From: Bacteroidales bacterium
GTDB lineage: Bacteria; Bacteroidota; Bacteroidia; Bacteroidales; Dysgonomonadaceae
Assembly: GCA_012728155.1 (NCBI GenBank)
Contig: JAAYFR010000343.1
Span: 1 to 11,009 of the forward strand
DNA: 11,009 nt
Direction of reading: 5' to 3'
Part shown: positions 6,129-11,009 of the stretch, one piece after another
How the letters are laid out: each line of letters starts with the position of its first letter
How positions within the stretch are numbered: the first letter of the stretch is position 1
Translations under genes and position numbers: made by a program
The notes under the pieces: generated by a model
Databases searched by the model: none
What the model saw: only the letters and a program-made list of their open reading frames with translations
What the model was told of the DNA's origin: nothing

Positions 6129-7643
6129 CTACTGATTCTTCTGATAAGAAAAATCAGAAATACCGATATTTTGGTAAGTCTCTCGCAATGCCTCCTCATT
6201 GTCGGAGATAACCAATAATTTATCTCCCGCATGCAGCGCGGTCTGACCGGTCGGCACAAAATAGCGCTCTCCTCTTTTTATCATTACCACTAAGGTCTTA
6301 TCAGGTAGCGGCATCTCTATCAAATTCTTACCATATCTCAACGTCTCTTCGGTAATCGATATCTCTGTCATGGCCGATTTGATCTCTTCGGCAAACTCCA
6401 CATCGAATTCCTCAAACGCTTTATGATTCTGCGGTTTCTCGGCCAAATTCAGCCACCTTGCCACTATGGGAAGGGAGGTTCCCTGTACAAGCAGCGAAAC
6501 AATGGTAATCACAAAAACCATATTAAAGATCCATCTCGAATCGGGAATTCCGGCGGCCAGCGGAAGAATGGCAAAGATAATAGGTACTGCTCCCCTCAAC
6601 CCCACCCATGAGATATAGAGATTATCCTTGAATCCGATCTTACGGAACGGGATCAATGTAAGGAAAACCGTCAAAGGACGCCCTATAAAGATCAGGAAAG
6701 CAGAGATGATCAATGCCGGCACAATCACTTCCACCAACTCATTGGGATTGACGAGCAGGCCAAGGGTAAGGAAGAGCAGTATCTGGCTCATCCAGGCAAC
6801 TCCATCTATAAACTTCATGGAAGTCCGTTTGTGCGAGAATTTAGCATTGCCGATTACCAATCCCGCGATATAGACGGCAAGGTATCCATTTCCTTTCAGG
6901 TAGTAAGTAGAAGCAAAGATAAATATCCCTAACGTCAATAAAAGAATAGGATAAAAAGAGCTGTTATCCATACGGATACGGTTGATAATAATTACCGCTC
7001 CTTTCCCCAGCAGGTATCCCATTCCAGCTCCCACAGCCAGTTGTACCACGATGGTAAGAGCCACCACGCCGATATTGGGGTCGCTTCCCGACTGAATGAT
7101 ATTCATAAAGACGATGGTAAGCATGTAGGCCATCGGGTCGTTACTTCCGCTCTCCAGCTCCAGCAGTGGCCGAAGATTATTCTTCAGCGTTAGCCCTTTG
7201 GATCGCAATATCCCGAATACCGACGCCGAGTCGGTCGACGAGAAGGTAGATGCAAGCAGCATGGCGGTCAGCAAACTGATTCCCAATGAGGGAAACATAT
7301 GCCCCGACAGCCAGTAAGTAAAGAACCCCGTTAGCATTGCGGTAATGAATACTCCGAAGGTGGCAAGCATCACTCCAGGCCAAATAACTGGCTTGATCTC
7401 CGAAAATTTGGTATCTAATCCACCCGAAAACAGAATAACTGTCAAACAGATCGTACCAATAGTTTGTGCCGTCTGCACATTCTCAAAAACCAGACCGAAC
7501 CCATCGGATCCAAAAACCATGCCCACTACAAGAAAAAGCAACAATATGGGGACACCAAAACGGTGACCTGCTTTTCCAATCAACATACTTATAAAAAACA
7601 GGATGGATCCAACCAATAATAATAGTTCAGTGCTTATCGTCAT
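6129..7643 (-). CDS. CPA1-family K+(Na+)/H+ antiporter with C-terminal RCK_C domain (NhaP2/CvrA-like)
   Basis: This is an inner-membrane cation/proton antiporter, by family most likely exporting K+ (or Na+) in exchange for H+ to control cytoplasmic cation level and pH. Of 504 residues, about 1-400 form a Na_H_Exchanger domain with some 12-13 hydrophobic segments. It carries FSSTDSASVF (134-143), the ion-binding ESGSNDPMAY (164-173; Asn168-Asp169, the ND motif of electroneutral CPA1 antiporters) and the conserved GLRGAVPIIFAI (348-359). Residues from about 415 to 490 look like a TrkA-C/RCK_C regulatory domain (LPDKTLVVMIKRG... FVPTGQTALHAGDKLLVISD), which in the family binds a ligand in the cytoplasm. 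E. coli CvrA is longer (about 578) because of an extra C-terminal region missing here. The start lies 11 bases after the carboxypeptidase stop, so the two are almost certainly cotranscribed; the spacer holds the palindrome CTTATATAAG. Confidence 0.92.
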   Translation of the reverse strand: MTISTELLLLVGSILFFISMLIGKAGHRFGVPILLLFLVVGMVFGSDGFGLVFENVQTAQTIGTICLTVILFSGGLDTKFSEIKPVIWPGVMLATFGVFITAMLTGFFTYWLSGHMFPSLGISLLTAMLLASTFSSTDSASVFGILRSKGLTLKNNLRPLLELESGSNDPMAYMLTIVFMNIIQSGSDPNIGVVALTIVVQLAVGAGMGYLLGKGAVIIINRIRMDNSSFYPILLLTLGIFIFASTYYLKGNGYLAVYIAGLVIGNAKFSHKRTSMKFIDGVAWMSQILLFLTLGLLVNPNELVEVIVPALIISAFLIFIGRPLTVFLTLIPFRKIGFKDNLYISWVGLRGAVPIIFAILPLAAGIPDSRWIFNMVFVITIVSLLVQGTSLPIVARWLNLAEKPQNHKAFEEFDVEFAEEIKSAMTEISITEETLRYGKNLIEMPLPDKTLVVMIKRGERYFVPTGQTALHAGDKLLVISDNEEALRETYQNIGISDFSYQKNQ

Positions 7644-7654
7644 CTTATATAAGG

Positions 7655-8560
7655 TTATTGTTTGAAAGAAATAAAATTTTCTTCTACTTTCAGGATAGCA
7701 GATTCTCCCACAATCATTGGGAAATTCAGCTTCACATGTCCCACCGGGAAATTGAAACAGAGAGGAAAATCATATTCACTCACCGCCTCTCTTATCGACT
7801 CCTTCAATGAATAATACATCTGATGGTCTTCGCTATAATCGGTAAATTGTCCCACAATCAAACCGCTGATCTTGCGGAAAATACCGGCAAGCTTCAACTG
7901 ATATATCATCCGGTCTACGCGGTAAGGTGGCTCTCCAATATCCTCTATGAAGAGGATACCTCCCCTGGGAATTCTCATATATTTCGTTCCCAAAAGGCTA
8001 CAGAAGATCGATAGATTTCCACCAAACAGCTTTCCCCGGCTTTTTCCTTTCCGATTTAGAAAACCACTCTCTCCCACCGGAATTTGGTACTCCAGTGACT
8101 GACCTGACAATACACTTTTTGTATATCTTACTGCTATATCTTCAGCTCCTTCATCGGAAAAATGCTGGGCCATCGGTCCATGAAGGGAAGCTACGCCACA
8201 GCGCAGTAGTGCAGCATGAAGGAGGGTTATATCACTATAACCGACAACCCACTTCGGATTTTTTTTGATTCCCGAAAAGTTAAGCTTTTCAAGCAGATGC
8301 ACTGCGCCAAAACCACCGCGGGAGCAAAGAATCAGTTTCACCTTCGGATCATCGAACGCTTTTTGCAGATCGGAAAGCCGCTGTGCTATCGAACCACTGA
8401 ACCTCCCCACCTCGCACAAGGCATGTTGGCTGATTTCCGGACAAAGTTCCCAATGATCCAAGATAGCAGCTGCGTCCTGCACCACATACCCATCAATTTT
8501 CCCGGCGGGAGAAAGTATGACGGCTCTATCGTTGAACTGTAGTGACGGCGGTCGCTTCAT
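7655..8560 (-). CDS. ldcA: L,D-carboxypeptidase (peptidase family S66, muramoyltetrapeptide carboxypeptidase)
   Basis: LdcA removes the terminal D-Ala from murein tetrapeptides in the cytoplasm during peptidoglycan recycling (EC 3.4.17.13). The 301 residues equal the family length (E. coli 304). The unusual Ser-Glu-His triad is visible: Ser109 in VVGYSDIT, Glu206 in FIEDIGEPPYRVDR and His275 in FPVGHV. CSRGGFGAVHLL (79-90), SLHGPM (125-130) and LFGGNLSI (178-185) are further S66 blocks. There is no signal peptide, as expected for a cytoplasmic recycling enzyme. The gene begins 16 bases after the gyrB stop and ends 11 bases before the antiporter start, so it is embedded in the gyrB transcript. 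S66 also includes microcin-C7 immunity proteins (MccF), but genome context and length favour the recycling role. Confidence 0.93.
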   Translation of the reverse strand: MKRPPSLQFNDRAVILSPAGKIDGYVVQDAAAILDHWELCPEISQHALCEVGRFSGSIAQRLSDLQKAFDDPKVKLILCSRGGFGAVHLLEKLNFSGIKKNPKWVVGYSDITLLHAALLRCGVASLHGPMAQHFSDEGAEDIAVRYTKSVLSGQSLEYQIPVGESGFLNRKGKSRGKLFGGNLSIFCSLLGTKYMRIPRGGILFIEDIGEPPYRVDRMIYQLKLAGIFRKISGLIVGQFTDYSEDHQMYYSLKESIREAVSEYDFPLCFNFPVGHVKLNFPMIVGESAILKVEENFISFKQ

Positions 8561-8576
8561 CTTGCTATTTTCTCAT

Positions 8577-10535
8577 CTATGCATCGATATTTGCATAGGT
8601 CGCATTCTCTTCTATAAATTCTCGGCGTGGTGCCACCTCTTCTCCCATCAACATGGAGAAAATAACATCTGCATCGGCGCCATTTTCAATGGTCACCTGT
8701 TTCAAGGTGCGTTTTTCGGGATTCATCGTTGTCTCCCAGAGCTGCTCGGCATTCATCTCTCCCAGACCTTTGTAACGTTGCGTATGCACTGCATTCTCAT
8801 TACCCTCAGCATACTTATTGATGAAGGCCTGACGTTGCTGATCGTTGTAACAATACTCCTCAATCTTGCCTTTCTTGCAAAGATAAAGAGGTGGAGTGGC
8901 AATATAGACATAGCCGCTTTCGATCAACATGCGCATATAACGAAAGAAAAAAGTAAGAATAAGGGTATCAATGTGGCTCCCATCCACATCAGCATCGGTC
9001 ATGAGAATAATCTTATGATACCTCAACTTCCCGATATTGAGTTCTTTGGAATCCTCTTCGGTGCCTATGGAAACGCCTAAAGCGGTATATATGTTCTTGA
9101 TCTCATCACTCTCCAGCACCTTATGCGGCATCGCTTTTTCCACATTGAGGATTTTACAGCGCAGCGGCAAGATAGCCTGAAAGATACGATTACGCCCTTG
9201 CTTGGCAGTACCCCCTGCAGAATCGCCCTCCACTAAGAATATCTCGCTCTGTACGGGATCCTTACTGGAGCAATCGGCCAATTTCCCCGGCAGCCCTGCT
9301 CCTGACAAAGGCGATTTGCGCTGTACCATCTCACGTGCTTTGCGCGCCGCCTGACGAGCTGTCGCCGCCAGGATCACCTTTTCCACGATCACTCTCGCCT
9401 CTTTCGGATGCTCTTCCAGATAATTCCTCAAAGCCTCACCTGTAGCCTGATCCACAGCACCTATCACCTCACTATTTCCCAGCTTTGTTTTGGTCTGCCC
9501 CTCAAACTGCGGTTCAGCCACTTTCACAGATAACACAGCCGTAATACCCTCACGAAAGTCATCACCACTGATTTCTACCTTCACTTTTTCGAGCATCTTG
9601 GAATCTTCGGCATATTTTTTCAATGTACGAGAGAGACCGCGTCTGAAACCGGTAAGGTGCGTTCCCCCTTCAATCGTATTGATATTATTGACATAAGCAT
9701 AGATATTCTCGTTGTAGGTGTCATTATACGAAAGTGCGATTTCAATGGGAATACCATTTTTCTCCGTTACAATATGAATGGGTGTAGGGATAAGTGACTC
9801 CTTATTCTTATCGATATAGCGCACAAACTCTTCCAGTCCTGTTTCTGAGTAAAAGCGGTCTATTTTAAAACTACCATCAGCAATTACCACACGTTTATCG
9901 GTCAATGTAAGGGTTATGCCGGCATTGAGGTATGCCAATTCACGGAGACGGCTTGCCAAAATATCGTGACGGTATTCTAATGTGGTAAAGATCGTGTTGT
10001 CCGGCTTGAAAGTGATGACCGTTCCGGTCTCTTCTGTCTCTCCCACCACTTTCACATCTGCATATGGTTTTCCTTTCGAATACTCCTGCATATAGATCTT
10101 TCCATTCTTATGGATTTCGGCTTTTAGGTAGATAGAAAGTGCATTCACACAGGAGACTCCCACTCCATGGAGTCCACCCGATACTTTATAAGTGCCTTTA
10201 TCGAACTTTCCCCCGGCATGCAACACAGTGAGCACAACCTCAAGTGCCGATTTCTTTTCTTTTTCATGGTAATCAACCGGAATACCTCGTCCATTATCTT
10301 TTACCGTGATAGAATTGTCCTCGTTAATGATCACATTTATTTCGGAACAATATCCGGCCAATGCTTCATCAATGGAATTATCAACCACTTCCGACACTAA
10401 ATGGTGTAATCCTTTCTCACTCAAATCGCCGATATACATGGCAGGGCGTTTTCGTACTGCTTCAAGCCCTTCGAGCACCTGAATATTTTGCGCGGAATAG
10501 CTTCCACTTTCATTTTTTTTCTCTTCTTCCGACAT
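8577..10535 (-). CDS. gyrB: DNA gyrase subunit B
   Basis: This is the ATPase subunit of gyrase, which with GyrA introduces negative supercoils. The 652 residues cover all domains. The GHKL ATPase has SEVVDNSIDEA (Glu49, Asn53), VKDNGRGIP (Asp80) and GGLHGVGVSCVNA (120-132). The transducer domain has EGQTKTKLGNSE (Lys349). The Toprim domain has LVEGDSAGGTAKQGRNR (Glu436) and MTDADVDGSH (Asp514, Asp516, Asp518). The tail has QRYKGLGEMN and MGEEVAPRREFIEENA. The GyrB-type tail and QRYKGLGEMN context favour GyrB over ParE. There is no large insert as in the 804-residue E. coli protein, as usual for this phylum. One oddity is LPLRCKIL (456-463), where the segment equivalent to E. coli Lys447-Gly448 normally has Gly after the basic residue and here has Cys460 (codon TGT). 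It heads the minus-strand run and has its own promoter and a hairpin-bearing leader. Confidence 0.98.
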   Translation of the reverse strand: MSEEEKKNESGSYSAQNIQVLEGLEAVRKRPAMYIGDLSEKGLHHLVSEVVDNSIDEALAGYCSEINVIINEDNSITVKDNGRGIPVDYHEKEKKSALEVVLTVLHAGGKFDKGTYKVSGGLHGVGVSCVNALSIYLKAEIHKNGKIYMQEYSKGKPYADVKVVGETEETGTVITFKPDNTIFTTLEYRHDILASRLRELAYLNAGITLTLTDKRVVIADGSFKIDRFYSETGLEEFVRYIDKNKESLIPTPIHIVTEKNGIPIEIALSYNDTYNENIYAYVNNINTIEGGTHLTGFRRGLSRTLKKYAEDSKMLEKVKVEISGDDFREGITAVLSVKVAEPQFEGQTKTKLGNSEVIGAVDQATGEALRNYLEEHPKEARVIVEKVILAATARQAARKAREMVQRKSPLSGAGLPGKLADCSSKDPVQSEIFLVEGDSAGGTAKQGRNRIFQAILPLRCKILNVEKAMPHKVLESDEIKNIYTALGVSIGTEEDSKELNIGKLRYHKIILMTDADVDGSHIDTLILTFFFRYMRMLIESGYVYIATPPLYLCKKGKIEEYCYNDQQRQAFINKYAEGNENAVHTQRYKGLGEMNAEQLWETTMNPEKRTLKQVTIENGADADVIFSMLMGEEVAPRREFIEENATYANIDA

Positions 10536-10550
10536 TTCTTCTGATATATT

Positions 10551-10594
10551 AAAAAAACACCCGCGAATCGGACCTTTACAAGAGATTCTCGGGT
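10551..10594 (-). terminator. Terminator-like hairpin in the gyrB leader (possible attenuator)
   Basis: On the minus strand ACCCGAGAATC (10594-10584) can pair with GATTCGCGGGT (10569-10559): 10 of 11 pairs with one A-G mismatch, and a 14-base loop. One G and seven T's (10557-10551) follow, then the gyrB start at 10535. It lies downstream of the predicted gyrB promoter, so it would be in the 5' leader of the message. It could terminate transcription early, stabilise the mRNA or simply end upstream transcripts. Confidence 0.6.
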
Positions 10595-10609
10595 TTATCC
10601 AAAACTGAA

Positions 10610-10641
10610 CAAAAGTACAAAAAAATAGTCATTTTTCCAAC
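10610..10641 (-). promoter_or_regulatory. Bacteroidetes-type promoter of gyrB
   Basis: Minus strand GTTG (10641-10638) is separated by 20 bases from TACTTTTG (10617-10610), an exact match to the -7 consensus TAnnTTTG at ideal spacing. It predicts a start near 10602 and a leader of roughly 65 bases before the gyrB ATG at 10535. Confidence 0.7.
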
Positions 10642-10703
10642 CTCTTTTTACTTTTTTAGACCAATTAAATCGTAGGAATTTTTTTTCAAGAAAGGTTATA
10701 AAT

Positions 10704-10727
10704 GAGAAAAGCGAACCTATTGTCCGC
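10704..10727 (-). terminator. Intrinsic terminator of the Dabb-domain gene
   Basis: On the minus strand GCGGAC (10727-10722), loop AATAG, GTTCGC (10716-10711) form six pairs including one G-U, followed by TTTTCTC. It is 34 bases beyond the stop of the upstream gene and before the gyrB promoter, so it separates the two transcription units. Confidence 0.55.
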
Positions 10728-10760
10728 CCTCAATATATCATTATATACTATAATACAGAT

Positions 10761-11009
10761 TTAAAACTGGTAATCAATTGCCACTCTTCCGGTTCTCACT
10801 TTCGCAATAAACTCCCCCACTTTCAAGTGTTCGGGATGCTCCGCATAAACCCTCAAATCCTCCAGCGAATCAAACTCGCTGTAGAGCACAATATCATAAT
10901 TATCGGATGAAGCCAAGGGGTGGTTCGAAAAGATCTCTATCTTTCTGACGACAGGGATCACCTCTTTTAACGCTTCCAGTTTTTCTTTTACAAGGAGAAT
11001 ATTTTCCAC
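10761..11009 (-). CDS. Dabb-domain (stress-responsive alpha/beta barrel) protein, N-terminus outside window
   Basis: Eighty-two C-terminal residues are visible, ending DYQF. The pattern (helix with LEALKEVIPVVRKIEI, then SSDNYDIVLYSEFDSLEDLRVYAEHPEHLKVGEFI, then VAIDYQF) matches the small Dabb family of dimeric ferredoxin-like barrels, normally about 95-105 residues. About 15-25 N-terminal residues, including the usual His-rich first strand, lie beyond the window edge. The GTG at the edge is therefore most likely an internal valine codon, not the start. The function of most bacterial members is unknown; plant members are stress proteins or polyketide cyclases. The gene appears to be a separate unit with its own terminator. 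Confidence 0.85.
   Translation of the reverse strand: MENILLVKEKLEALKEVIPVVRKIEIFSNHPLASSDNYDIVLYSEFDSLEDLRVYAEHPEHLKVGEFIAKVRTGRVAIDYQF

Noticed and set aside
8517..9080. Plus-strand open frame of 187 codons opposite the 3' part of gyrB and the 5' end of ldcA
   Set aside because: It is antisense to highly conserved GyrB sequence, crosses a gene junction and has no family resemblance; a codon-bias shadow.
10703..10765. Small plus-strand ORF (MRKANLLSALN..., 20 codons) in the gyrB upstream region
   Set aside because: It overlaps the minus-strand terminator and the end of the Dabb gene, has no recognised family, and a 20-codon ORF is expected by chance.

Overview
The window looks like chromosomal DNA of a Bacteroidetes bacterium, most likely order Bacteroidales (perhaps the Dysgonomonadaceae/Porphyromonadaceae side, which I cannot confirm). 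Four things point there: promoter-like TAnnTTTG elements typical of the phylum's primary sigma factor, starts without a clear Shine-Dalgarno sequence, a GyrB ending in a Bacteroidales-style tail (YANIDA), and an animal-type glutaminyl cyclase of the kind known from oral Bacteroidales. Gene content is almost entirely housekeeping. I see no mobile element, CRISPR array, tRNA or rRNA, and no gene-free stretch longer than about 225 bases.

Left part, 1-1532 (minus): a half-size ABC exporter (membrane domain fused to ATPase), cut by the window edge just before Walker B is complete. A 157-bp divergent intergenic region separates it from a plus-strand operon, proA-proB-proC (1690-4522). These three genes encode the whole glutamate-to-proline pathway: ProB phosphorylates glutamate, ProA reduces it to the semialdehyde, and ProC reduces the cyclised pyrroline-5-carboxylate. 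ProB lacks the PUA domain and ProA lacks about 20 N-terminal residues compared with the E. coli enzymes. The operon ends in a hairpin plus T-run that overlaps the 3' end of the convergent sufE.

Right part, 4539-10535 (minus): a run of five genes read in the order gyrB, L,D-carboxypeptidase (ldcA-like), a CPA1 K+/H+ antiporter with a C-terminal RCK_C domain, a lipoprotein glutaminyl cyclase and sufE, with spacers of 16, 11, 49 and 98 bp. The tight spacing suggests cotranscription at least from gyrB through the antiporter. The run mixes DNA topology, murein recycling, cation homeostasis, maturation of exported proteins and Fe-S cluster assembly.

Upstream of gyrB (10536-10760) is the most interesting non-coding stretch. 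It holds a terminator for the preceding Dabb-domain gene, then a good Bacteroidetes promoter, then a second terminator-like hairpin with seven T's lying between that promoter and the gyrB start, which suggests attenuation of gyrB. Operon spacers also repeatedly contain tandem 7-8 bp duplications. I found no convincing new multi-gene system; most of this window is ordinary core genome.
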